A stretch of 64,000 bases of DNA from assembly GCA_001642415.1 (NCBI GenBank), contig LTDK01000144.1:38118-102117 (forward strand), read 5' to 3'. The first letter of the stretch is position 1. Each line of letters opens with the position of its first letter. The DNA is from Nematocida ironsii (Eukaryota; Microsporidia). The notes beneath the pieces were generated by a model. That model ran no database searches, was not told the origin of the DNA, and was given only the letters and a program-made list of their open reading frames with translations. This document shows, one piece after another, positions 7,958 through 18,009 of the stretch. The translations under genes and the position numbers were made by a program.

Positions 7958-10303
7958 ATGGATATCATGATGTTTAAGCCATTCATACATAATAATATAT
8001 TATTTATAATTTGTTTGATATATCTGAGTACAGTGCATACATCTGGTATTTTATCATGGATTAATCCATTCTCTTATAATGGAACAAATACACAAGAAGA
8101 TCTTCTTGTGAATACTCTGCCTATAGACAGCCCTGTATACATGGAATTTGTATATGAACTATCGTCTAAAAACAGTGTTATTGAGAAAATAATGGAAGCA
8201 TACAAGAAAGAAGACTGGATAAACAAAATATCTGCTATTCCAGTGATTAATCTGTGCATTGACAGACCAAGCATAAATATAATTCTAAATAACTTGTCCA
8301 TACTAAAAGATGCATCACATTTACACATCCAACTAGAAAAACAGTCAGTTATAACCAGAGGTAATAATACACAGCCAGATGAACAGCCAAATACAACCCA
8401 AAGCATTGGCCGTGATAATAACCAGTCAAGTGAACAGACAGATACAGCAAAAGCTCAAATCCACAAAAACCTAGAAACTCTATTTAAGAATCTAGGATCA
8501 ACACGGATTAAAAAACTTACTTTTTCTGGGATTAGTCTAGAAAGAAAGTTGTTGAATTACCTTTCTGTGTGCCATAATACATTAGATGCACTTTCATTCA
8601 TGAACTGCACTCTTTTAGGAGATGTTATAAAGCAGCGGTTTTTAGAGACCTTTATAATGTTGTTGATGCGGTTTAATCATATTAGTAGTTTTTCCTTTAT
8701 CAACTGCCAGCTTAAAGAGCAAATAGATACGTCTAAGGATATTCCTGGTCTTATGAATCTATTTTTATATGAAATGAGTGAGAGTATAAATAATGAAATT
8801 ATCCTGCATATTGAAGGAGAGTCTGAATTTGTAGTTATTACACTTCTGAAACTGTTAAAGTCATTTAAAGAACTGTCACTTTCTAATAACAGCTTACTCT
8901 CTCTTGATTTTCTGGAGTCACCCGAAATAGAAACATGTCTTTCCTCAGTGAAATCCTTTCATTTAAGAAATGAGCCTGAATTAATGTACTTTGAGCCACC
9001 ATTCTCAAGAATCACACCGAATTTACAGGAATTGCTTCTTGTTGGGATAAATCCACGAATAAGAGTATCTACACAATTCTTTTTGTATGAGCTGCTGACT
9101 GTGGAGACAATTTCTCTTGATGCACATATATTTGAACAGATTGGGTATAATTCGACTCTTTTCATGAACAATAAGCATGATATACGTGCATACGGATGCG
9201 GAATAGACTCTTCCGATACATTATATATAAGAATTTCTACTGAAGTATTTAACATAACCGAAAAAGACCTTTATCAGGACACGTCTAAAATAAAAGTGCA
9301 GATATTCTCAGATACAATGGAAAAGGCATCAGATGAGGTAAGAATAATTCTTCCTAAATCCCTGTGCACAAAAATTCTCACAATTGAAGTGTTTTCTAAT
9401 AGCACAGCAAATACTGAATCTATAACAAATCTTATAAAGGCAATTACAAGCAGGTATGAGAATATAGAAATTCTTTCAGTGATATTCAGTTCTCGGATAA
9501 AGCAAAAATACATTGACATTTCATTTTTGAAGGAACTTCCAAGTTTGCAATTATTCTCATTTGAAAACTTAGAAGCAGACATAATATTCAATAGTGGTGC
9601 GAGTCAAGGATACTTTTCTAAAGGACTTAATTATAACGTACTTTCATTGCACAAAGAAGGTGATATGTGGGTATCTATGAGTGGAACACCTAATTATATT
9701 CTGCATGCAGTGGATGTGCGATACTTTAGCCAATGGGCAACCCTTCCAATAAGATATAATCCAGTGCTTTCTCCCATCAGTAGACTAAATGCTCTTCCAC
9801 AGCCAACATTCATTCCAGAAGAGAATAGAAAGTACATTGAATTAAAAAGACAAGAAAAAGTTGACCGTAATGTATTGAAAAGATTTGTTAATAACAATAA
9901 AAAATGCACCAGTCCGAACTGCATAACTGACTTCTCTAAATGCAAACCCACTAATAATCTGAATTCTTCCACGAAAACCAAAATAGTATCTAACCACACC
10001 AGGTATGAAAACTACTTTATAGTTCTGGCATGTGGTCATTATATATGCATTGAGTGCGTAGAGCGCGTGAAAAAGCCCTCAAAGACTTCTTTTATTAAAA
10101 ACAGTATGTTTGCCCTAACTAATACCCGCATGGCTGTAGAAGTTGGGAAAATGCTGTCTAACCAAGAAGAAGTACCACAAGAACCACCCAAAGCAAGTGT
10201 AAATCTGAAGTGTTTAGTCCCAGGATGCATAAACTCGAATCGATTTGTTTTATACAACTACACCACTGAACTTAACTACACATATGAATATATCATACAA
10301 TAG
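7958..10303 (+). CDS. Secreted LRR protein with C-terminal RING-type zinc domain
   Basis: 781 residues. A hydrophobic leader (IHNNILFIICLIYLSTVHTSG, about residues 10-30) is a likely signal peptide. The body contains irregular LRR segments ('LSLSNNSLLSLDFL', 'LQELLLVGINP'). The C-terminus has eight metal ligands in RING order: Cys650, Cys655, Cys692, His694, Cys697, Cys700, Cys752, Cys757 (C3HC4), with x4 rather than x2 spacing in the first and last pairs. RING domains of this class recruit E2 enzymes for ubiquitin transfer. Secreted RING proteins are known as expanded families in Nematocida, where action in the host cell has been proposed; host ubiquitin ligase activity here is inference. 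The non-canonical spacing leaves zinc binding unproven. It is divergent from 6213-7844. Confidence 0.75.
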   Translation: MDIMMFKPFIHNNILFIICLIYLSTVHTSGILSWINPFSYNGTNTQEDLLVNTLPIDSPVYMEFVYELSSKNSVIEKIMEAYKKEDWINKISAIPVINLCIDRPSINIILNNLSILKDASHLHIQLEKQSVITRGNNTQPDEQPNTTQSIGRDNNQSSEQTDTAKAQIHKNLETLFKNLGSTRIKKLTFSGISLERKLLNYLSVCHNTLDALSFMNCTLLGDVIKQRFLETFIMLLMRFNHISSFSFINCQLKEQIDTSKDIPGLMNLFLYEMSESINNEIILHIEGESEFVVITLLKLLKSFKELSLSNNSLLSLDFLESPEIETCLSSVKSFHLRNEPELMYFEPPFSRITPNLQELLLVGINPRIRVSTQFFLYELLTVETISLDAHIFEQIGYNSTLFMNNKHDIRAYGCGIDSSDTLYIRISTEVFNITEKDLYQDTSKIKVQIFSDTMEKASDEVRIILPKSLCTKILTIEVFSNSTANTESITNLIKAITSRYENIEILSVIFSSRIKQKYIDISFLKELPSLQLFSFENLEADIIFNSGASQGYFSKGLNYNVLSLHKEGDMWVSMSGTPNYILHAVDVRYFSQWATLPIRYNPVLSPISRLNALPQPTFIPEENRKYIELKRQEKVDRNVLKRFVNNNKKCTSPNCITDFSKCKPTNNLNSSTKTKIVSNHTRYENYFIVLACGHYICIECVERVKKPSKTSFIKNSMFALTNTRMAVEVGKMLSNQEEVPQEPPKASVNLKCLVPGCINSNRFVLYNYTTELNYTYEYIIQ

Positions 10304-10840
10304 CTAACAAACTGAAATTGCCATAGAGCAGAAACCTTCTATAAAAATAAAATATTCTATTTAACAAAAATTTAATTACATAGCAGATAATAGTAAAAAC
10401 CAGAAAATCCAACTTATCCTATAAAAATGCATTTAAGAGTGGCATATACTTCTATAACTTATACAGAATTGACTGTCTGCCAATAGAATTAATATACTTC
10501 TTAGCAGAACTTTTTATGCTAAATTCTGTATACTTTGCTGTTTATTTATGGCCTATTTCATAGATAGCTAGTATATGCACAGTAAATTCTGGAAGTTCTA
10601 ATAGGTAATGAAAATATAGGATTTCGGGTTATAAGTACCCCATACATTTAAAAATTCAATAATTCCAAAGTATGATACATATTTGTGCACTGTGTATATA
10701 TACAAAAAGTGAGAATATTATATTCATACAATAATTCACTGCAAATATATAATTTTGGGTATTTCGGGGTATAAAATTATAATAACGATCCCTGCAATGT
10801 ATTTCTTGCTATTTATATGATTAACAAAAGTATTTCTATA
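10304..10840. other. Convergent intergenic region without a gene
   Basis: 537 bp between two converging genes. No gene is visible. It carries TTTCGGGTTA (10622-10631) and ATTTCGGGGTATAA (from 10761), members of the recurring CCCGAAA motif set. Confidence 0.5.
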
Positions 10841-11761
10841 TTATTTTTTAATTAATCTAATTAACTGACAGAGTATCTTAATAAGTCTAAAAAATATACC
10901 AATAAATACAGCACCAATAAGTAATCTGTCAGTTATATAACTCTTCTGGTCATTGCACAATAATTCTATGTATTTATAATAATGAACTGTAGTATAGTTG
11001 TACTTCTCAACTATTCTTACTCTCACTTGGTGCTTATTCTCTGGGGTAATCCTTATCCTACAAAGTGTTCCTTTTGAGTGATACTCTATATCTAACGTAT
11101 TCCCAGTCACAGAATATATCTCATCAATATATTCATTATAAAATTGAATTGTTCTTCTATTAATATACGTGTTAATGAATATAGTATCATTAGTCAGCGT
11201 AGAGTAGAATTTTCTAGTTATTCCAGTATTAACCATCCTTCTCAGCAATATGCGCATATTTATATCAAATACTCTTTCTTCTTTAGAAATACTGCTTTCT
11301 TCAACCACTTCATGCGGTCTCGGTATGTTTATTTTAAAAATACTGTTATACCCATAATTTGTGCTGTTTTTTGGACCAAGCACGCCAATAACTCGCTGCC
11401 ACTGATGGAGTATTATTGGGTACAGCTCTTCCTTGTAGAATAATGACTTGAAACTGTATGTTTTGTCATAAGTCGTTATTTCTAATGAACCCGTTAAAAA
11501 AAGTGATTTTTTAAGTTCTACCCCAAGAATTGTCTTTAACTTCAGGATTATTGTTGTGTTCCCAAAAATATTTTTAGAATAGAATGACAAGTGCTCTGTG
11601 CTTATATAAAGACGGCCTTGAAAATATTTTGAATTATTCTTAAGAAGTGAAGGACATGAGTGCTTTAACTCTTCATTTTTCGGGATAGACTTAAAAAGAC
11701 TGTGAAATTTTTCCTTTCTTTTTTCTGAGGGAAGAGTCTTCTTAGTGCCTGTTTCATTCAT
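10841..11761 (-). CDS. GRAM-domain membrane protein (Lam/Aster-like lipid-transfer family)
   Basis: 306 residues. Residues ~17-115 are a clear GRAM domain: 'FKSIPKNEELKHSCPSLL', 'QGRLYISTEHLSFYSK', 'IFGNTTIILKLKTILGVE' and 'ITTYDKTYSFKS' match the usual F..IP..E.L...C.L....QGRLYIS...CFYS..FG.ET.I.I. pattern. The middle (about 160-260) could be a reduced VASt-like domain, but sequence alone does not prove it. A C-terminal hydrophobic segment (LLIGAVFIGIFFRLIKILCQL) anchors it. Family members sit at ER-plasma-membrane contacts and sense or move sterols; microsporidia take lipids from the host, so a lipid-transfer role is plausible inference. It is divergent from the Tel1 gene. Confidence 0.8.
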   Translation of the reverse strand: MNETGTKKTLPSEKRKEKFHSLFKSIPKNEELKHSCPSLLKNNSKYFQGRLYISTEHLSFYSKNIFGNTTIILKLKTILGVELKKSLFLTGSLEITTYDKTYSFKSLFYKEELYPIILHQWQRVIGVLGPKNSTNYGYNSIFKINIPRPHEVVEESSISKEERVFDINMRILLRRMVNTGITRKFYSTLTNDTIFINTYINRRTIQFYNEYIDEIYSVTGNTLDIEYHSKGTLCRIRITPENKHQVRVRIVEKYNYTTVHYYKYIELLCNDQKSYITDRLLIGAVFIGIFFRLIKILCQLIRLIKK

Positions 11762-12017
11762 CTGGTCTGTAAATAAAATAAAAATATTCTACATAAAATA
11801 CAGAATATTTTATACTACTGTAAACCATTAATAGGGTTATAAATACAGAATTATAATAGGAATATTCTTTAAATTATCCATGAAATTGCTATTCTATCTA
11901 ATGATTTATGTGGATATTTATTACATTAATTATAGAATTATAGATGTACTCTTAAAATGATGTGTAATATGTTAAAGATACATTGGTATTTAAATTATAA
12001 ATTGTATTTTCTATTGT
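11762..12017. promoter_or_regulatory. Divergent promoter region between GRAM gene and TEL1
   Basis: 256 bp of AT-rich DNA separating two divergent ATGs. It must hold both promoters, but no single box is clear enough to assign. Confidence 0.3.
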
Positions 12018-15000
12018 ATGGTAATGCTTACTGTAGAAGAGGAAATACTTTGTGCATTAAGAAGGAATACTCAGGAGACTTCATTATTTCTTATTATAAA
12101 TATTCTTAAGGAAATACTCAGTAGATTGGATATAAACAGTAGTTTTGGGGTACATGAAAATGTATATGAAGAGTACTGTAAGATTATTAATAGAGTAAGT
12201 ATAAAAGAGAGTGAAACTACAACAAATAATAAACCAAAAAATAATCAGAAAATAAGAAGAAAGGAGTCTTTAATGAATAATAGCATAATAAATGAGTGGA
12301 GAGAAATTCTTCATAAATTTAATTTTTGTCAATTAGGAAAGGTATTAGAAAAAATTATGTACAGCTATTGTAAAAAACATGGGAAATTAGAGAATAATTC
12401 TGTTATTCATCTAATTAATCAAATCTGTATAAATATAAAAGAACTAGAAAATAATGAAGAGTGTGTAGATATTAAACAAGAATTAATTATGCACTTAATT
12501 GATCCATTGCTGTTAAGTATTAATTCAATTAAGAGCACAGAGTATAATTTAATTTTAAGTACAGTTGAAGTAATATACAGTATAGACCAGAAAATAGTCC
12601 ATAAAAATATCTGGTTGTGCATAATAACTGAATTAATTGAGAAATATTCAGAAAGGACACTTTTATTTTTATTAGAAATTTTAAAAAATGAAAATTCTTC
12701 TTGGTGTTCTATTATTATTATGTACTGCCTTTATGTGGGAAGAGTGAACATTTCTTATTTTATAGAAATATTTAGTAAAGTGGATATATTAAAAGTTACG
12801 ATGTGTAAATACGATGAGCATTTTATATATCTTGTACAGTTGTTATTTATAGGGAAATATCACAGTAAAGAAGGGGATAAATCTGTCATAGAACAATTTA
12901 TGTGTGTACTGGCAAAATCAGAGCAGTTTAATCATAAGTTTACACTGAGCAATGCTAAATCTGTATTTAACCCCAAATCAAGCAGTATATGCGCATTGGG
13001 AACACTTTTATACATTGGAAGAGAAATGGACTTAAATGTAAAGTTATGTGCAGAGGGTTGGATGAGTCTTTCATCTGTGATTGTTTTGCTCTACAGAAGA
13101 ATAGATTATGCTTTGCTTAATGAAGCACTGAAAAGAAGAAGTATTGAAGATATATTTTATATTTACTGCGTATGTGTTGTACACCCAAGTGCACTGTATA
13201 ATATTCCATCTCAGAGAATTTCGGGATTATTCCAGCATAAAGACCAGTTAAAATCTGACTTATTGCTAATTGAGTATTTCTATTTAATAACTAAGCACAG
13301 TGCAGAGTGGAAGTGTTTAAAAAAAAAGAAAAATGAATTTCCTGCCTGTACTAAGTGTGGAAATACATCAAAAACAAACAGAAGTACTAGAAAGACAAAA
13401 TTTAAAAGAAAGAAAGAGAATTTATTCAGTAGAGGAAATAGTATAGATAATAGACCTAGAGAGACAGTAAATTTTCTGACTATAAAAGAGTTCCAAAAAG
13501 GGAGTACAACTACTAATTCAAAGTATATAAAAAGGAGAGGTATAATGAAAAAACACGATAGTCTGAAATATAATAATCAAAAAGTATGTAGTCTATGTGC
13601 ACTTGGCAGATGCTTTAAATCAATTAAAATTGAGAGCAGAAGTATTTTATCACTAATTGTTGAAGGAGATATTTTAGAGTTAAAATCGTATCTTAATGAA
13701 TCTGCAAAGACTGTTAATTCACTAGCAGTGTTATTGGAGAAAGTATATCCGCAGATCAATATACCTGTGAAAAGCAATCAAGCACTAAGATACTTAGATG
13801 TTTCTGAATACTTTGCATATCCTGAGTACATCCGCATATTTCCTATTTTAGAATTCAGCTTAAATAGAATAAATGCATTGAAGAGCCTCTTTGACAGTGA
13901 TAATTCTCAAAAAAGAGTTATCTGGCTATTGTTTCTAGAGTGTGTATTTGAGGATATTTATGGTATATCAGATATTTTAACAGAAGAGTTCCACCTACAG
14001 GTCATAATTAGATCCCCCAACATATCACAAAAAATATGCAAAAGATATTCTATACCCAGAGAAAAAAGAATTATAGAGCTTTCAATGGAAGTATTAGAAG
14101 AAGCTGTTAGTGTAACAGAAGAAGAAAGGAGTGCTGTAATTAATGGTTTATTAGCACTTAGTATATATACACAAGATCCAGATATTTCTAATAATATTTT
14201 AAATTATTTATCTGAAAAAAACAGAAAGCGTACGCTCTCTCCTATTCACGATTTTCTGAAGACTTTTACTTTTATAAAAACAGAAAGAATGGCAGAAAAG
14301 GTAGAAAAGTGTATGAAAAGTACAAAAGCGGTTATTAATGCAGTGAACACTTTACAATTATATAATAATACAGATGAAATGGATAGCATATCACCTGCTG
14401 AGTTAATACGGATGAAAGAAAAATTGTTTCAGGAAGTAAGCATACTTGCACCAGCAGAACAGCACTGCATAAAAGAATACTTTACTCAAAAAAACCTGTC
14501 ATATACACTATATGAGCACAGCTATCTTCTTGCCAGAGGAAGTACTTCTAAAATAAGAGAAATAGCAGAAATATATTATGATGAAGAATTACAGATAAAA
14601 TCATCCCCAGATAAGAACTCTGTACTAATAGACAATGCTTGTGTATATTTGGCAAGTGGTGTGATGTGCTCAATATATCCCGAAAAGTATTTTATATTTT
14701 TTGTACTAACACAGGTACTAGAATGTAATAAAGAAGTGACATCATTGGAGAAGTATGCTTTGGTGCACACACTAGAATACTTGTATGTGTATGATCTGGA
14801 TCTATTTAGAGAGTTAGTTAGACTGTGCACCAAGAAAACATCCTTTTCAGCCTACTGCACAGTAAAAAATGTACAAAAGAATTTTATGCAGCCAGGATTC
14901 TTTGATGTCCCACATCAAATACTATTGCCAGAACAGATTGAAATATACTCAAAAAAAGAAATTGGAAGTAAAAGAAAAGAAGGTCTAACAGAGAACTCTT

Positions 15001-17906
15001 CTTTGATTCTACGAAAGACAGGTGCACTTTCTATGGAAAAGGAGAAACTTATTCTTGCGCAGTACCAGAATGTATTCTTTACAATGCATTATAACTACTC
15101 GGATGTAACTTCTGTTGTAAGTGATTATTTTAATGGAATACTTCCTATTGCTACAATGAGAGTATTATTATTTCTATGCGAGGTTAAGAAAACAGAGGGG
15201 ATTGATGCAGTGCCGTGTACATCATCCAGAGACTTTTTAAAAATATTCTTCTATGCAGCTTCATCTGCAACTACTCCTATAGAATATCCATACTATGGAA
15301 TACCAGAAATGCTTAAAAGTGAAAAAAACCTCTCCCTACAGGATCAGAGTATAAATATAGAAATACAGAATACAAATGAAGAAATACAGATGTATCTAGG
15401 CAGGCATGGAGATGATGGCTTCATAACCAAAGGTTCTGAAACTGACAGAAAAACATTTGAAGTGTTAGAGGTTGATAAAATTCTACGGGCAGCTGATAAA
15501 CTCACTCGCTGGTCTGAAGCAGCAGATAAATCGGCCGAGATAGAATATCTTCTTACAGGAACTGTTATATCCACAGGCACAGAAACATACATTAATTTTC
15601 TGCAGTCTAACAAAGTACAGCAGCGGTTCAGATTTTTAAGTGCGATTAATGCAGACACTCCTCTTGTTAGTGCACATGAGATAGAAGAAATTCTTTATAT
15701 ATGCACACGCAAACCACAAAAAATAATTGATGCTCTAAATAATTGCCGTGCTCTTACAAAGAGTGGAATGCATAGTATGGTATGTGCCCTGGAGAAGAAA
15801 TGGTTTAAAATAAGTGCTGAATCGTATTATGTAAGAAACAGTAAAGAAATAGAAATACCACAGAACACAATTATGTCACAGAATATGCATAGACTAAAAC
15901 TAAATAGAAAGAGAAATCTTTCTGCTGCTCTTTCACTATTCAAAATTAGCCATAACATACATACGTTAAAGGACCCACTCTTTTTACTAACAGAAATAGA
16001 AGCAGGGCTAAAAACAGAGCTTGAAACAATCATTACAGATGAAGACAGAGCTATTATTAGCCAAAATAATCAACAAAAAACGAGGATAAACCAATGTACA
16101 TACATTCTATCTAAGGCAGTCTGCGCAAGAATTGAATATCTTCTAAATGAGTTTGAATGCCATCCCATAGACATTCTGAATAAATATGTAAAACCAGCAG
16201 AGAAATTATATTTCGGCCAGCATGAGCTGTTTGTACTGGAGTCACTTGCAAATACATGCCTGGTCATTTACAATAGAAATATAAGCACTCCACAGGCACA
16301 TAAAATAACACGCACTCAAAAGGTGCAAAGTGCAATTCTTCAGAAGGAGCATGCGGCGATTAAAGAAACAGAAGATTATAAAGCAAAGCAGCAAACAGAG
16401 GTAGAAGAAACATCCTATAAAATAGGAATAGCTCTGTACATTAAACTAGCAGAAAAAAGCAGGAAACTTCAGCATATAATCTCTCTTATCCATCTTCTTT
16501 TCTGTGAAAATGCATCAGAATCAGTAATTGAAAATATTTCACTGGATGAAATCCAAGTAAACTCTTTTCTTCCACTAAAGCAGCAGATCATTTCAAAATA
16601 TTTTCATTTATTAATCACACAGAATAAGCCTGCTTTACTTTCGCACCTGTCCAAAATCATTGTCAGATTAATGGATAGCTCACCCTTTTCTATTATTTAT
16701 GATGTTCTTATACGAGAGATAACTGTAAAGAAAAAAATACGAATTCCTGCATGTATAAGAACGCACGCAGAGACAGTTATATCACAGTACAAGACAATAT
16801 ATAAACAGGGACAAATGGGGCTTTCATTAACCGGTATATTCCCTGTAAATACTCCTATACTTTCGCGTGAAGTGAAGAATAGTCCTGTTTTTATTCATGC
16901 GGTGCATCGAACTGCAAAAGTGCTAAGTGGTATTAATAAACCAATCTTAATTTCTATTGTAGGAACAGATGGTATTGCATACAAAGAAATTCTTAAGAAG
17001 AACGACGACCTAAAACAAGATATTCTTAGTATGCAAGTCTTTTCCTACATGAACACAGTCTTAGAGTCCACAGGAGCTACGCAGTCCATTCAAGAAAGAA
17101 TCAGAACATACAAAATAATTGCCTTAGACAAACTCTTTGGGATAATTGGATTTATAGACGGGGCAGAGCCTGTGGGTACTGTGATTGAAGGCTTACATAA
17201 AAAGTACTTTCCTCAGGAAATAAGCAGCAGTAGGTGTAGAGAAATTATGCAGAAATGCATTAATTCTTCAATTGATGTAAAAACAAAAATACTGTCACGT
17301 CTGCATACAGAGTATTCTCCTGCTCTAAAGCGAGTCTTTGAGGGAAGGGGGCCATTTGAATACTTCAAAGGAAGAAAAGCATTCACTAACTCCTTTGCGA
17401 TTCTTTCCATTGCCACATACATTCTTGGCCTGGGAGATAGGCACCCACAAAACATTCTACTGGACATGGCAACAAAAGAACTTATAAATATAGATCTAAA
17501 CCTTATTTTCGACCAGGGAAAGGCACTATCTATTTCTGAGAAAATTCCCTTCCGAATGACCCAAAACATCCAGCAGGCAATAATTTCTGAAGGAGTTCAC
17601 TCCTATGAAAAGCCAATGGCAGTTTTTCTTGGTGCTCTGAAAAACTCAAAAGAAAATCTTCTTGTCTTTATTTCCATTCTGCAGAATGAGCCCCTTCAAA
17701 GATGGCGAGTCATCCAAAAAATATCTCGGGAGAATACGCTGTTTTCTGACTATAAAAGCATTGAAGAAAGAATGAAAAATAAGCTAAATGGAATAGAAAA
17801 TGGGTTTGTGCTAAGCAATACAGCACATATTCAGTGTCTCGTGCAAAGGGCTGTAGACATATCTAACCAGGCAGCAATATATCCTGGCTGGTCACCGTGG
17901 ATGTAG
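12018..17906 (+). CDS. TEL1: Tel1/ATM-type PI3K-like checkpoint kinase
   Basis: 1962 residues, short for the family (ATM is about 3050). It is a Ser/Thr kinase recruited to DNA breaks and telomeres. The long helical N-terminus and FAT-like region lead into the catalytic domain from residue ~1630: 'DGIAYKEILKKNDDLKQD' (phosphate and lysine region); catalytic loop 'LGLGDRHPQNILLD' at ~1802-1815; metal loop 'INIDLNLIFDQGKAL', whose form, with the following 'IPFRMTQNI', matches ATM ('IDLGVAFEQGK...VPFRLT') better than ATR or TOR. The protein ends with a FATC tail, GWSPWM. In the metal loop the usual Gly after Asp-Leu is Asn. A Lys/Arg-rich insert at ~430-535 carries Cys444/Cys447 and Cys524/Cys527/Cys532, a possible zinc site I do not know from ATM proteins. 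Confidence 0.9.
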   Translation: MVMLTVEEEILCALRRNTQETSLFLIINILKEILSRLDINSSFGVHENVYEEYCKIINRVSIKESETTTNNKPKNNQKIRRKESLMNNSIINEWREILHKFNFCQLGKVLEKIMYSYCKKHGKLENNSVIHLINQICINIKELENNEECVDIKQELIMHLIDPLLLSINSIKSTEYNLILSTVEVIYSIDQKIVHKNIWLCIITELIEKYSERTLLFLLEILKNENSSWCSIIIMYCLYVGRVNISYFIEIFSKVDILKVTMCKYDEHFIYLVQLLFIGKYHSKEGDKSVIEQFMCVLAKSEQFNHKFTLSNAKSVFNPKSSSICALGTLLYIGREMDLNVKLCAEGWMSLSSVIVLLYRRIDYALLNEALKRRSIEDIFYIYCVCVVHPSALYNIPSQRISGLFQHKDQLKSDLLLIEYFYLITKHSAEWKCLKKKKNEFPACTKCGNTSKTNRSTRKTKFKRKKENLFSRGNSIDNRPRETVNFLTIKEFQKGSTTTNSKYIKRRGIMKKHDSLKYNNQKVCSLCALGRCFKSIKIESRSILSLIVEGDILELKSYLNESAKTVNSLAVLLEKVYPQINIPVKSNQALRYLDVSEYFAYPEYIRIFPILEFSLNRINALKSLFDSDNSQKRVIWLLFLECVFEDIYGISDILTEEFHLQVIIRSPNISQKICKRYSIPREKRIIELSMEVLEEAVSVTEEERSAVINGLLALSIYTQDPDISNNILNYLSEKNRKRTLSPIHDFLKTFTFIKTERMAEKVEKCMKSTKAVINAVNTLQLYNNTDEMDSISPAELIRMKEKLFQEVSILAPAEQHCIKEYFTQKNLSYTLYEHSYLLARGSTSKIREIAEIYYDEELQIKSSPDKNSVLIDNACVYLASGVMCSIYPEKYFIFFVLTQVLECNKEVTSLEKYALVHTLEYLYVYDLDLFRELVRLCTKKTSFSAYCTVKNVQKNFMQPGFFDVPHQILLPEQIEIYSKKEIGSKRKEGLTENSSLILRKTGALSMEKEKLILAQYQNVFFTMHYNYSDVTSVVSDYFNGILPIATMRVLLFLCEVKKTEGIDAVPCTSSRDFLKIFFYAASSATTPIEYPYYGIPEMLKSEKNLSLQDQSINIEIQNTNEEIQMYLGRHGDDGFITKGSETDRKTFEVLEVDKILRAADKLTRWSEAADKSAEIEYLLTGTVISTGTETYINFLQSNKVQQRFRFLSAINADTPLVSAHEIEEILYICTRKPQKIIDALNNCRALTKSGMHSMVCALEKKWFKISAESYYVRNSKEIEIPQNTIMSQNMHRLKLNRKRNLSAALSLFKISHNIHTLKDPLFLLTEIEAGLKTELETIITDEDRAIISQNNQQKTRINQCTYILSKAVCARIEYLLNEFECHPIDILNKYVKPAEKLYFGQHELFVLESLANTCLVIYNRNISTPQAHKITRTQKVQSAILQKEHAAIKETEDYKAKQQTEVEETSYKIGIALYIKLAEKSRKLQHIISLIHLLFCENASESVIENISLDEIQVNSFLPLKQQIISKYFHLLITQNKPALLSHLSKIIVRLMDSSPFSIIYDVLIREITVKKKIRIPACIRTHAETVISQYKTIYKQGQMGLSLTGIFPVNTPILSREVKNSPVFIHAVHRTAKVLSGINKPILISIVGTDGIAYKEILKKNDDLKQDILSMQVFSYMNTVLESTGATQSIQERIRTYKIIALDKLFGIIGFIDGAEPVGTVIEGLHKKYFPQEISSSRCREIMQKCINSSIDVKTKILSRLHTEYSPALKRVFEGRGPFEYFKGRKAFTNSFAILSIATYILGLGDRHPQNILLDMATKELINIDLNLIFDQGKALSISEKIPFRMTQNIQQAIISEGVHSYEKPMAVFLGALKNSKENLLVFISILQNEPLQRWRVIQKISRENTLFSDYKSIEERMKNKLNGIENGFVLSNTAHIQCLVQRAVDISNQAAIYPGWSPWM

Positions 17907-18009
17907 TACTGGGGCTTCATTCTATAATTATATATTACAGTTTCTAGATGTCTTGTATATCTGTATATTCTCACAATAAAGATGGCATTCAATATAATCC
18001 TTATTTATT

